From positions 62,001 to 126,000 of the forward strand of contig NZ_JASLGT010000009.1 in assembly GCF_030150205.1 (NCBI RefSeq): a stretch of 64,000 nucleotides of DNA. The letters are read 5' to 3'. Each line of letters opens with the position of its first letter. Positions within the stretch are counted from its first letter, which is position 1. The stretch is from Niabella sp. (GTDB taxonomy: Bacteria > Bacteroidota > Bacteroidia > Chitinophagales > Chitinophagaceae). The notes beneath the pieces were generated by a model. That model ran no database searches and was not told the DNA's origin. It was given only the letters and a program-made list of their open reading frames with translations. Positions 36,162-44,434 of this stretch are shown here, piece after piece. The position numbers and the translations under genes were made by a program.

Positions 36162-36668
36162 ATGCGTATATATCTGATCGGTTTTATGGGTGCGGGGAAA
36201 ACACATTGGGGAAAGATCCTGAGTAAAAAACTGGAGCTGCCGTTTTATGACCTGGATGAACTGATCGTTGCATCCGAAGGGCGGCCCATTACCCGGATCT
36301 TTGAAGAAGAAGGCGAAGAATATTTCCGGATGAAGGAAAAAGAAGTACTGTATATGATCACGGACAGCCATCCCAACCTGCTGCTTTCCTGCGGGGGTGG
36401 GGCCCCCTGCTTTTTCAATAATATCGATTATATGAATGGGCATGGTACCACCGTATGGCTGAATACGCCTTTTGAGATCCTGCTGGGCCGACTGCGGCAA
36501 CAGAAGGCACACCGCCCGCTTTTAAGAGACCTGGACGATGAACAATTACAGGCGTATATTGTTAAGAAAAACAACGACCGGCGGATCTATTATGATCAGG
36601 CAAAACTAAAAGTAGACGATTGCCATATCCGGCCGGAAGAGTTTGTAAAAAAGATTATTGATGCATAG
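36162..36668 (+). CDS. aroK: Shikimate kinase
   Basis: 168 residues, the usual length. The P-loop is GFMGAGKTHWG (7-17), the shikimate-binding Asp lies in FYDLDELI (30-35), with Arg and Gly in EYFRMKEKEVL and SCGGGAPCF (about 85-90), and the lid Arg lies in HRPLL. Phosphorylates shikimate at O3 in the chorismate pathway, cytosolic. It overlaps the next gene by 11 bp, so the two are translationally coupled. Confidence 0.94.
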   Translation: MRIYLIGFMGAGKTHWGKILSKKLELPFYDLDELIVASEGRPITRIFEEEGEEYFRMKEKEVLYMITDSHPNLLLSCGGGAPCFFNNIDYMNGHGTTVWLNTPFEILLGRLRQQKAHRPLLRDLDDEQLQAYIVKKNNDRRIYYDQAKLKVDDCHIRPEEFVKKIIDA

Positions 36669-37047
36669 AGCTTATCTTTCTTTGGGCGCGGCATTGTCCG
36701 GGCTGGGGGTAATTCTGGGTGCCTTTGCTGCACATAAATTAAAGGAAATAGCGCCTGACTCGGTGCCTACGTTTCAAACCGGGGTGCAGTACCAGATGTA
36801 CCACGCCATTGCACTGATCCTTGTAGGAATGCTTTTTGAAAAGTACCCCGTAAAATTCATGTCCTGGGCCGGTATAGCCTTCCTGATCGGGATTATCCTT
36901 TTTTCCGGATCCCTTTATGCCCTTGCAGCCCTGAAAGCTACCGGGAAAGTAGGCCTTGGCGGCTTGGGCATACTAACCCCGATAGGCGGATTGTTCTTTA
37001 TTGCCGGCTGGGTGTTTTTTACACTTAGTGTGCTTAATAGTAAATAA
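36658..37047 (+). CDS. DUF423 family small membrane protein
   Basis: 129 residues with four membrane helices. The DUF423 signature is clear: GAALSGLGVILGAFAAHKLKE at the N-terminus, QTGVQYQMYHAIALIL in the second quarter and GGLGILTPIGGLFFIAGW near the end. Located in the inner membrane; no function is established. It overlaps the shikimate kinase gene by 11 bp and is followed by filler repeats. Confidence 0.92.
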   Translation: MMHRAYLSLGAALSGLGVILGAFAAHKLKEIAPDSVPTFQTGVQYQMYHAIALILVGMLFEKYPVKFMSWAGIAFLIGIILFSGSLYALAALKATGKVGLGGLGILTPIGGLFFIAGWVFFTLSVLNSK

Positions 37048-37337
37048 TTATATGCTATTGGTCAGGCGTATGATTCTTAAAAGCTGGTAACCGGCGGGTC
37101 AGGGGAGCGTTCCAGGTTTAAAGTTTAATGTTCCAGGCTTGCCCGCCATGGCGGGTTGGGTTTCGTTCCGGGGGCCTTAGCCTTTGTTTTTTGAGGTTTG
37201 TTTTCTGAATTTAATTTCTGTTCTTCATTCCCACATTCCCACATTTTCACATTTCCACATTTTCACATTTCCAAATTTCCAAATTCCCCCCAAATCCCGG
37301 TTTGGCACTTGATTTTTCATTCTTTAAACAGTAATAG
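37048..37337. repeat. Filler region with CACATT-type tandem words
   Basis: No gene. From 37226 to 37290 the sequence is a run of TTCCCACATT, TTTTCACATT and TTTCCAAATT words, the reverse complement of the GTGGGAATGTGAAAATG run at 59450-59501. Upstream, GGCTTGCCCGCCATGGCGGGTT (about 37138-37158) contains the short palindrome CCCGCCATGGCGGG. Confidence 0.65.
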
Positions 37338-37345
37338 TATCTTTG
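37338..37345 (+). promoter_or_regulatory. -7 element of ftsK
   Basis: TATCTTTG, an exact TAnnTTTG match, ending 6 bases before the ATG at 37351. The start of transcription would fall at or next to the start codon. It rules out the longer frame that begins at 37198. Confidence 0.7.
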
Positions 37346-37350
37346 CTTTT

Positions 37351-39933
37351 ATGGCGACTAAGAGTAAACCGAAGAATAAAAAACCAATAGCGCGGAATCA
37401 TACTACGACTGGAACCTGGAAAGTTGAAAAAGAAGAAAAAGTTCAGCTCAAGGAGTTGGCCAAAGACGAACGCACCTGGAAAATTGCCGGAACCACCTTC
37501 CTGCTGATTTCCGTTTTCCTGATCATTTCCTTTATTTCCTATTTCTTCACCTGGCGGCAGGATTTTACCCAAATTTCCCGGGGAAGTGAGATCCTCTGGG
37601 ACCCGGATGTAAAGATCCTGAACCTGCTGGGGAAACTGGGCGCGCTGATGGCGCATTATTTTATTTACCGGTTATTTGGCATAGCAGCACTGCTGATCTG
37701 CACATTCTTTTTTGTGGTAGGCGTAAACCTCCTGTGGCGCCGCCGGGTATTTTCCGTTTGGAGAAATCTGAAATATGTAACCCTGGGCATGTTGGTCGTA
37801 TCGGCCATACTGGCATTCCTGTTGCCCGATGAAGAATTTCGCTGGGGCGGTGGTGTTGGCAATATGATTGCCGGATGGCTAAGAGGCTCGCTGGGTACCA
37901 TTGGTGCCGGGGCCGTGCTTGGGCTGATTGTGATCGCCTATTTTATCTGGCAGTTTAACCCCGTGTTCAGTTTCCCTAAAAAACTGAAACGCCCGCAACC
38001 GGAAGAAGGGGCAGTAGCAGAGCCGGAAGCGCAGTCCGCAGTAGAAGAGGTAGCGCCGGAAGTAAAAAGCCCCGCAGCCACCGAAAAGAAAGGGGCGAAG
38101 CTGGTAATCGATAGCGAAGTAGAAAAGCCGAAATATGACATTAAGCTGATCAATAAAGAGCCGGTTGTACAAACCAAAGAGGAGGAAGAAGGCCATGAGC
38201 GGATTACGGTGTTAAAACCGGAAACGCGGAAAGCAACACCTGTTGAGGCGAAAGAGGAATTGCCCGGAATGGATTTGAATCCAGACCCTGAACCGGACCT
38301 GCCGGTGGCTCCCAAACCGGTAAAGCCCGTGAAGCCGCTTACGGATGAAGACCTGAAACTGGAGATCAATTCAGGCCCGATTGCACCCACGCCCGCAGCG
38401 GCAGCACCTGCACCGGCAGAAAAAACAAAGGCCTATGAGCCCGCCCTGGATCTGAAACATTATAAAAAACCGTCTGCGGACCTGCTGGAATCGCATGGCA
38501 GTGAAAAGGTAGTGCAGGATCCCGCAGAACTGGAAAATAACAAAAACCAGATCATCAAGACCCTTGCCAACTATGATATCGAAATTCAGAAAATAAGTGC
38601 CACGGTAGGTCCCACAGTAACCCTGTATGAGATCGTGCCTGCAGCCGGCGTACGGATTTCGAAGATCAAAAACCTGGAAGACGATATCGCGTTGAGTTTG
38701 TCTGCGCTGGGGATCCGGATCATTGCGCCCATCCCCGGGCGCGGTACCATTGGTATTGAAGTGCCCAACGCCCGTAAAACGATCGTAAGCATGAAAACCC
38801 TGCTGGCGTCGGATGCCTTCCGCAACAGCAGTTTTTCATTGCCGATTGCATTGGGAAAACGCATCGACAACGAAAACTTTATTGTAGACTTGGCTACCAT
38901 GCCGCACTTGCTGATGGCAGGGGCTACGGGACAGGGTAAGTCCGTTGGGATCAATGCCATCCTGGTATCCCTGTTGTACAGCAAGCATCCTTCACAATTA
39001 AAGTTTGTACTGGTCGATCCCAAAAAAGTAGAACTGAGTGTATACAGCCAGATCGTAAATCATTTCCTGGCCCGTTTGCCCAATGAGGAGGATGCCATCA
39101 TTACGGATACAAAAAAGGTGATCAATACCCTCAATGCATTGTGTATTGAAATGGATAACCGTTACGACCTGTTAAAGGATGCCGGTTGCCGGAATATCAA
39201 AGAATACAATGCCAAGTTTACGGCGCGCAAACTGAACCCTGAAAAAGGACACCAGTTCCTTCCGTTTATCGTACTGGTGGTGGATGAGTTTGCCGATCTG
39301 ATCATGACGGCCGGTAAAGAAGTAGAAATGCCTATTGCGCGTCTGGCACAGCTGGCACGGGCCATTGGTATCCACCTGATCATTGCCACACAGCGACCTT
39401 CGGTGAACATCATTACCGGTATCATTAAAGCCAACTTCCCGGCCCGTATCGCTTTTAAAGTGAGCAGTAAGATCGATAGCCGCACCATCCTGGATGCCGG
39501 TGGCGCCGATCAGCTCATTGGAAAAGGAGATATGCTCATCAGTCTGAACGGAGAACTTTCAAGACTGCAATGTGCATTTGTAGATACACCGGAAGTAGAT
39601 AAAGTGGTTGATTTTATCGCTTACCAGGAAGGTTACCCGCAACCCTTCCTGCTGCCGGAATATATTGATGAAAAAGACCTGGAAACCGGTGATTTTGATA
39701 TGGACGACCGGGATTCATTATTTGAAGACGCTGCAAAGCTGATTGTGGCCAACCAGATCGGATCTACCTCCTTACTGCAACGTCGCATGAAGCTGGGATA
39801 TAACCGCGCGGGACGCCTGATGGATCAGCTGGAACAGGCCGGCATCGTGGGGCCTAACCAGGGAAGCAAGGCCCGGGAAGTATTGATAAAAACAGAGGCG
39901 GAGCTGCAACAGCACCTTGAAATGCTGGGTTAA
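37351..39933 (+). CDS. ftsK: DNA translocase FtsK/SpoIIIE
   Basis: About 860 residues. A lysine-rich N-terminus is followed by four membrane helices (about 45-210, FtsK_4TM), an acidic proline-rich linker (about 210-390), then the alpha/beta motor. Walker A is GATGQGKSVGIN and Walker B LVVDEFADLI. A C-terminal gamma winged helix (SLLQRRMKLGYNRAGRLMDQLEQAGIVG, for KOPS-type DNA reading) completes it. It pumps DNA at the septum and helps resolve chromosome dimers. The ATG at 37351 is chosen because the upstream 51 codons are filler-repeat translation and the promoter lies between. Confidence 0.95.
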   Translation: MATKSKPKNKKPIARNHTTTGTWKVEKEEKVQLKELAKDERTWKIAGTTFLLISVFLIISFISYFFTWRQDFTQISRGSEILWDPDVKILNLLGKLGALMAHYFIYRLFGIAALLICTFFFVVGVNLLWRRRVFSVWRNLKYVTLGMLVVSAILAFLLPDEEFRWGGGVGNMIAGWLRGSLGTIGAGAVLGLIVIAYFIWQFNPVFSFPKKLKRPQPEEGAVAEPEAQSAVEEVAPEVKSPAATEKKGAKLVIDSEVEKPKYDIKLINKEPVVQTKEEEEGHERITVLKPETRKATPVEAKEELPGMDLNPDPEPDLPVAPKPVKPVKPLTDEDLKLEINSGPIAPTPAAAAPAPAEKTKAYEPALDLKHYKKPSADLLESHGSEKVVQDPAELENNKNQIIKTLANYDIEIQKISATVGPTVTLYEIVPAAGVRISKIKNLEDDIALSLSALGIRIIAPIPGRGTIGIEVPNARKTIVSMKTLLASDAFRNSSFSLPIALGKRIDNENFIVDLATMPHLLMAGATGQGKSVGINAILVSLLYSKHPSQLKFVLVDPKKVELSVYSQIVNHFLARLPNEEDAIITDTKKVINTLNALCIEMDNRYDLLKDAGCRNIKEYNAKFTARKLNPEKGHQFLPFIVLVVDEFADLIMTAGKEVEMPIARLAQLARAIGIHLIIATQRPSVNIITGIIKANFPARIAFKVSSKIDSRTILDAGGADQLIGKGDMLISLNGELSRLQCAFVDTPEVDKVVDFIAYQEGYPQPFLLPEYIDEKDLETGDFDMDDRDSLFEDAAKLIVANQIGSTSLLQRRMKLGYNRAGRLMDQLEQAGIVGPNQGSKAREVLIKTEAELQQHLEMLG

Positions 39934-40023
39934 AATCTGTTAAAAACTGTTAACCTCCGCAACCCGGTATAAATCTTGACGTCTAAGGAGTATAAAAATT
40001 AATAAACCAATTTAAAAAAGAAT

Positions 40024-40671
40024 ATGAAGAAAGCATATGTAAGTGCCGTTTTTTTATTGATGACCGTTTGTTCGTTTGCGCAGCAGCGGGATCCGGCGGC
40101 AAAGGCGATCCTGGATGAGGCCAGCGCCAAATTTAAAACCTATAAGACGGTGGTTGCTACATTTGGATACCAGATTCAGAGTGCGGTAGGGAAGGTGCTC
40201 ACAAAGAAAACCGGTACGGTGAATATGAAAGGCGACAAGTTTAATATCACTTTTGGAAGCAATAAAATTATCAGTGACGGAACTACCGTTTGGAATTATG
40301 ATCCCGGTACCAAGGAAGTAACCGTTAATAATGCCAACAAATCAGAGAGCACGATCACGCCACAGAAATTGTTTACCGATTTCTATAATAAGGATTTTAT
40401 GTACATGATGTCTCCGGATAGCAAGGTAAATGGAAAACCGGTATCCGTGATCCTTATGCAGCCGATCGACAAAAACAAACCGTTCAGCCGTTTATACCTG
40501 GCCATCGACAAAGCCAGCAAAACCGTGGTAAGCGCTACTGTGGTAGAGAAAAGCGGTAACAAATATGTTTACAGCATCGGGAGCCTGAAACCTAATGTAA
40601 CCCTGTCTGATGCACAGTTCGCCTTTAATAAGGCCAGCTATCCCGGCGTGGAAGTAGTAGACCTGCGGTAA
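40024..40671 (+). CDS. LolA-like outer-membrane lipoprotein carrier protein
   Basis: 215 residues with a signal peptide (MKKAYVSAVFLLMTVCSFAQ). The single LolA-like domain shows the expected strand pattern: TVVATFGYQIQS, TGTVNMKGDKFNITF, ISDGTTVWNYDPGTKEVTVNN and LFTDFYNKDFMY, with a YLAIDKASKTVVSATV strand pair later. It probably ferries lipoproteins across the periplasm. It follows ftsK by 90 bp, a pairing also common elsewhere, and shares a two-way terminator with the converging LacI gene. Confidence 0.85.
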   Translation: MKKAYVSAVFLLMTVCSFAQQRDPAAKAILDEASAKFKTYKTVVATFGYQIQSAVGKVLTKKTGTVNMKGDKFNITFGSNKIISDGTTVWNYDPGTKEVTVNNANKSESTITPQKLFTDFYNKDFMYMMSPDSKVNGKPVSVILMQPIDKNKPFSRLYLAIDKASKTVVSATVVEKSGNKYVYSIGSLKPNVTLSDAQFAFNKASYPGVEVVDLR

Positions 40672-40699
40672 TAAATATACCTTTTATTAAAGAGAATGA

Positions 40700-40724
40700 A
40701 ATGCCCCGCTAAGGGGCATTTTTT
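40700..40724. terminator. Bidirectional terminator
   Basis: AATGCCCC / GGGGCATT, 8-bp stem, loop GCTAA, then TTTT on the plus strand. It overlaps the last codons/stop of the minus-strand LacI gene (stop at 40723-40725) and mainly serves the LolA-like transcript. Confidence 0.85.
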
Positions 40725-41736
40725 ATGTATGGTGAATAATCAGTTTACAGGGAATGCGTACCGTTGAAACCGGAAGGGGCGTGTCTGCCGTATGATCAAT
40801 GTGCTTCAGCAGCAACTCCGCCGCGGTAATGCCCATTTCAAAAGAGTTTTCATCAATCGATGCACTGGGTTTATGATCCAGGTACTGGATCAGCGGCAGG
40901 TTACCAAAACCCACCATATCGATCTGCTGTAACCGCTTCGGGTATCGCTCCTTAACGAAACGGAGCGCATCAAGACTTACATAACTTTTGAAGGTAAAAA
41001 AAGCCGTGGGAGGATCCGGAAGGGCAAATAAGGCTTCCATCATATGATCGGTTTGCGTTACCGAAAAATCAATCTCCCTTACAAGTTCTGGATCATAGGG
41101 AATTCCCTGTTTTTCAAGTGCCCTGCGATAGCCTTCGTGCCGGAGATGACTGGTGCCCAGGGCCGCAGGACCCATCAGGTGAGCAATGCGGCGGTGCTGC
41201 TTTTTTACAAGGTAATCGATGGCCAGTTCTGCGGCATGCTCATTGTCGGTAACCACGGCATCAAACCCGGGATCATTCAGCGAGCGCGACAGAAATACAA
41301 CCGGGATACCGGTTTGCTCCAGTCGCTGAAAAAGCCCGGTCTTTTTGGTGTTTTTGGAAATTGCAATGATCACACCATCCACGCGGCTGCTGATCAGGTT
41401 CTGGATGATCTGTTCCTCCTTCTCGGTATCTTCATGCGATTGCGCCACAATTACCTGGTATTTATTGGCACCCGCAACGGCCTCCACTCCATTAATGGCC
41501 AGCACATAGAACTGGTCCAGCAGATCGGGGATCACCAGGCCCAGGGTAAAGGACTTGCTTTGTTTAAAATGCCGGGCCGCTTCATTGGGAACATAGTTCC
41601 ATTCGTTGGCCAGGTTCACTACCCGCTCCTTTGTCATGGTACTGATGCTGGAATTGTCGTTCAGGGCTTTTGAAACCGTGGAAACGGACATGTTCAGTTT
41701 TGCAGCAATATCTTTTATAGTAACGCCCTTTTTCAC
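40723..41736 (-). CDS. LacI family transcriptional regulator
   Basis: About 337 residues from a GTG at 41736 (KKGVTIKDIAAKLNMSVSTVSKALNDNSSIS, the HTH at once). The longer minus frame running to 42474 would be antisense to the SDR gene and is rejected. The hinge part (VVNLANEWNYVPNEAARHFKQSKSFTLGLVIPDLL) leads into a periplasmic-binding-protein-like sensor core (about 60-330). Divergent from the SDR gene with 226 bp between starts, so it probably controls that gene and itself in response to a sugar acid or related compound. Confidence 0.92.
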   Translation of the reverse strand: MKKGVTIKDIAAKLNMSVSTVSKALNDNSSISTMTKERVVNLANEWNYVPNEAARHFKQSKSFTLGLVIPDLLDQFYVLAINGVEAVAGANKYQVIVAQSHEDTEKEEQIIQNLISSRVDGVIIAISKNTKKTGLFQRLEQTGIPVVFLSRSLNDPGFDAVVTDNEHAAELAIDYLVKKQHRRIAHLMGPAALGTSHLRHEGYRRALEKQGIPYDPELVREIDFSVTQTDHMMEALFALPDPPTAFFTFKSYVSLDALRFVKERYPKRLQQIDMVGFGNLPLIQYLDHKPSASIDENSFEMGITAAELLLKHIDHTADTPLPVSTVRIPCKLIIHHT

Positions 41737-41805
41737 GATATATAAATAAGTTGTTTTCCAAAAGGTCAGGAAAAAAATGTGATTTTCAAAAAAAAACAAA
41801 ATATT

Positions 41806-41815
41806 CAAACGTTGT
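41806..41815. promoter_or_regulatory. Possible LacI-type operator
   Basis: CAAACGTTGT has an AACGTT palindromic core typical of LacI-family operators, in the divergent region between the LacI and SDR genes. A weak -7 (TATATTCG) follows nearer the SDR start. Only one copy was seen, so this is tentative. Confidence 0.25.
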
Positions 41816-41962
41816 AATATGGGGTTCGTGCACTTTAACGGGGTCGGCTGTTGTAAGCCAGGGGGATAAATAATATATTCGTGCCATCGAAAGCTGCGCC
41901 TATTGCCCTTAATGGAAACACATGCGCGGTTTTGCTTGTCGTTAGACTTTAAAATAAGAACT

Positions 41963-42775
41963 ATGAGTGCATTTGATCTTGCCGGTAAGGTAATTGTTAT
42001 TACCGGCGCTACGGGTATTTTGGGAAAAGCCTTTGTAGAAGGTGTTGCTGCTGCCGGCGGGGCTGTAGTCATTACCGGCCGGAATGAAAAAGTGGCGCGG
42101 GAGCGGGAAATGCAGATAAAAGCGCAGGGGGGAAGAGCGCTTGCTGTAATGGCCGATGTTACAAAGGAACAGGACCTGGAGGCAGCGCGGGAAGTGGTGC
42201 TGAGCACCTTCGGACGGATCGATGGGTTGGTAAATGCTGCGGGCGGAAATATAAAAAATGCCATCATACAAAAAGATATGGGCCTTTTTGACCTGGATAT
42301 TACAGCCCTGCGCACGGTGATGGATCTGAATTTAATGGGAACCATACTCCCCACCCAGGTTTTTGGAAAAGTGATCGCTGAAAATGGCGGGGGCAGTATT
42401 GTAAATATTTCTTCCATGGCTTCGCAGCGGGCCATTACCCGGGTATTGGGATATAGTCTTGCCAAAAGTGCCATTGATGCCTATACCAAATGGTTTGCGA
42501 TGGAACTGGGCAACCGCTATGGTGATGCTGTTCGGATGAATGCCATTGCCCCGGGCTTTTTTCTTACAGAACAAAACAAGGATTTACTGACCACACAGGA
42601 AGGCGGCATGACGGAACGCGGTGCTGCTGTTGTGCATCACACGCCCTTTAAACGGCTGGGCGACCCGGTAGAACTAAACGGGGCATTGATCTGGCTGCTC
42701 AGCGATGCTTCCCGGTTCGTAACCGGAACGGTGATCAATGTAGATGGCGGGTTCTCTATCTTCAGTGGGGTATAG
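41963..42775 (+). CDS. SDR family oxidoreductase, D-mannonate oxidoreductase-like
   Basis: About 270 residues. The NAD(P)-binding motif TGATGILG is at about 14-21, NAAGG near 95, the catalytic Ser in NISSMAS, and Tyr/Lys in GYSLAKSAIDAY. The C-terminal cofactor loop is PGFFLTEQNKDLL and the end is FVTGTVINVDGGFS. The internal stretch GGNIKNAIIQ plus RYGDAVRMNAIAPGFF resembles SDRs of hexuronate metabolism (fructuronate/mannonate interconversion), but that is from memory. The ATG at 41963 (MSAFDLAGKVIVITG) is chosen over the 41903 frame. The adjacent divergent LacI regulator supports a sugar-acid role. Confidence 0.85.
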   Translation: MSAFDLAGKVIVITGATGILGKAFVEGVAAAGGAVVITGRNEKVAREREMQIKAQGGRALAVMADVTKEQDLEAAREVVLSTFGRIDGLVNAAGGNIKNAIIQKDMGLFDLDITALRTVMDLNLMGTILPTQVFGKVIAENGGGSIVNISSMASQRAITRVLGYSLAKSAIDAYTKWFAMELGNRYGDAVRMNAIAPGFFLTEQNKDLLTTQEGGMTERGAAVVHHTPFKRLGDPVELNGALIWLLSDASRFVTGTVINVDGGFSIFSGV

Positions 42776-43334
42776 CAGACATCTGTAACCGTGGCCCGGT
42801 TTAATAATATGATTTGATATATAAAAGATCAAATGCCAATCACTGCCCTAACGATTTTTATTGTTGCCACAGATGTACTGGTTACGGCTGCGACGCCCGC
42901 ATCGCGCTATTTTGATCTTTATTAAAGCTGCCAGATCTGTACATCTACGGCTTTAAGTAAAACCACATTGAAATCCCAATATGTAATCAGAACTACTGCT
43001 GTGTAGCGGGATGCGGTTGATCAGCTTCAGGATAAAACTCCTGATGACCGGCACATTTATTAAGCAGTATCAAATAAAAAATAATCAAGGCGCAGTTTAC
43101 TGGTCGTGCTTAGCAGAGCCCTGGTAATTGGCGGAACATATAACCCCGCGTTACAGGCGCATTCCTGGTTTTTTTGTGATCAACAAATTTGTAATCAGAA
43201 TTAATATCACAAATTATTTATTACAAAAATTGTGATCATGATTTTTGTAATCACAAAAAATATTACAAAAAATTTTATTACAGACGGGGCGTAATGAACA
43301 TCCAAAAAACCTCATCGCTCTTAAAGAGCCGGAG
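42776..43334. other. 559-bp gap without genes between convergent genes
   Basis: No frame of note on either strand and no RNA gene recognised. The first ~390 bp look like ordinary unconstrained sequence; the last part is a dense dyad cluster (43172-43282). The SDR gene and the CaCA antiporter gene both end here, so the usual reason for a long upstream region does not apply. Confidence 0.6.
43172..43282. repeat. Dense TTTGTRAT/ATYACAAA dyad cluster
   Basis: Within 111 bp: TTTTGTGATCA (43172), TTTGTAATCA (43188), ATCACAAAT (43206), TTACAAAAAT (43221), TGTGATCATG (43231), ATTTTTGTAA (43241), TCACAAAAAA (43251) and TATTACAAAA (43261). Perfect 10-bp arms at 43221-43230 / 43241-43250 enclose the TGATCA palindrome, and TTTGTAAT (43188) pairs with ATCACAAA (43206). 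Orientation alternates, as expected for a multi-site binding array. Confidence 0.75.
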
Positions 43335-44423
43335 CTATGGGAAGATCGTCAGGAATAAGTACGCCGCAAAAATAACCAGCAATACTACTCCATAAAGAAT
43401 ATTGGTTTTACCGGTTACCAGGGATAGCATCACCGTAAAAATGGAAAGGATCAGCAGCACAACGGATGTGGTATCAATACCCAGTAACACCGGAGTATGG
43501 CTGAACATAGTATAAATGGCCACTGCAGGAATGGTAAGGCCGATACTTGCCAGTGCGGAGCCCAGGGCGAGGTTCATACTGGTCTGCAGCCGGTTTCTGC
43601 GGGCGGCCTGTATGGCGGCAATACATTCAGGTAATAAAACCACCATAGCAATAATGATCCCTACCAGGGAAGCCGGTGCTCCAATAGAAGCCACCCCTGC
43701 TTCAATAGCCGGAGAAAGCATTTTTGCCAGTAAAACTACAGCCCCCAGACTGGCAATGAGCAAAATCAGGCTGGTAAACGTGGTTTTGTTGGTAGGTGGT
43801 GCCGCATGCACATCCTCATTTTCCTTACCCTCCGGATCTGCCGGTAAAAAATAATCGCGGTGCCGGATGGACTGGATCATGATAAAGCTGGCATAGATGA
43901 TGAGGCTAACTACTGCCGCAAAAACCAGCTGTGGCTGGGTATATTGAGGCCCGGGCTGACTAACCGTATAATTGGGCAGCACAAGGGTTAAGACCAGGAT
44001 GGCTGTAAGCGCTACCAGTGCCGATGTGGTGGAGTGTTTTGTTACAAACTGTTCCCGGAACTTGGCGCCGCCGATAAGGATACAAATACCAATAATAAAG
44101 GTGAGAATGATCATGATGGCTGCAAAGACCGTATCCCGCGCCAGCGTGGCGGTATTGGCGCCGCCGGAGGACATCAGCGATACCAGCAGCGAAACTTCGA
44201 TGACGGTAACTGCCAACGCCAGGATGATCGTTCCAAAGGGTTCGCCAACGCGGTGCGCTACCACTTCCGCATGGTGTACGGCGGCCAGCACCCCGGCAAT
44301 AAGTACAATACAAAGAATGATCAGGGGAAGGGTCCCGGTCATTGAGCCCATCGTAAAATAGGCGATCCAAGCAATAACGGGCGTAATTAACGTCCAGGCG
44401 GGCAATGACAGGTTCAACTTCAT
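43335..44423 (-). CDS. chaA: CaCA family Ca2+/H+ antiporter (ChaA-like)
   Basis: About 362 residues and eleven membrane helices. The two CaCA alpha repeats are visible: ALAVTVIEVSLLVSLMSSGG (about 70-90) and VVLLPECIAAIQAARRNRLQ..LALGSALASIGLTIP (about 260-300). A short acidic cytosolic loop separates the halves (DPEGKENEDVH, near 200). It would export Ca2+ (perhaps Na+/K+) against H+ at the inner membrane. It lies 12 bp downstream of kdsA on the same strand, so probably co-transcribed. Confidence 0.88.
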   Translation of the reverse strand: MKLNLSLPAWTLITPVIAWIAYFTMGSMTGTLPLIILCIVLIAGVLAAVHHAEVVAHRVGEPFGTIILALAVTVIEVSLLVSLMSSGGANTATLARDTVFAAIMIILTFIIGICILIGGAKFREQFVTKHSTTSALVALTAILVLTLVLPNYTVSQPGPQYTQPQLVFAAVVSLIIYASFIMIQSIRHRDYFLPADPEGKENEDVHAAPPTNKTTFTSLILLIASLGAVVLLAKMLSPAIEAGVASIGAPASLVGIIIAMVVLLPECIAAIQAARRNRLQTSMNLALGSALASIGLTIPAVAIYTMFSHTPVLLGIDTTSVVLLILSIFTVMLSLVTGKTNILYGVVLLVIFAAYLFLTIFP

Positions 44424-44434
44424 AAAATAGGTAT

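Noticed and set aside
37226..37290. CRISPR-like tandem repeat.
   Set aside because: Units are short, contiguous, lack unique spacers and there are no cas genes.
37198..37350. Upstream extension of ftsK.
   Set aside because: Translates filler repeats (FPHSHIFTFPHFHISKF) and contains the ftsK -7 element.
41044..41673. A 209-codon plus-strand frame inside the LacI gene.
   Set aside because: Antisense shadow of a clear LacI-family gene; no domain.
41737..42474. N-terminal extension of the minus-strand LacI frame.
   Set aside because: It is antisense to the SDR gene and does not resemble any LacI N-terminus; the HTH starts at the GTG at 41736.
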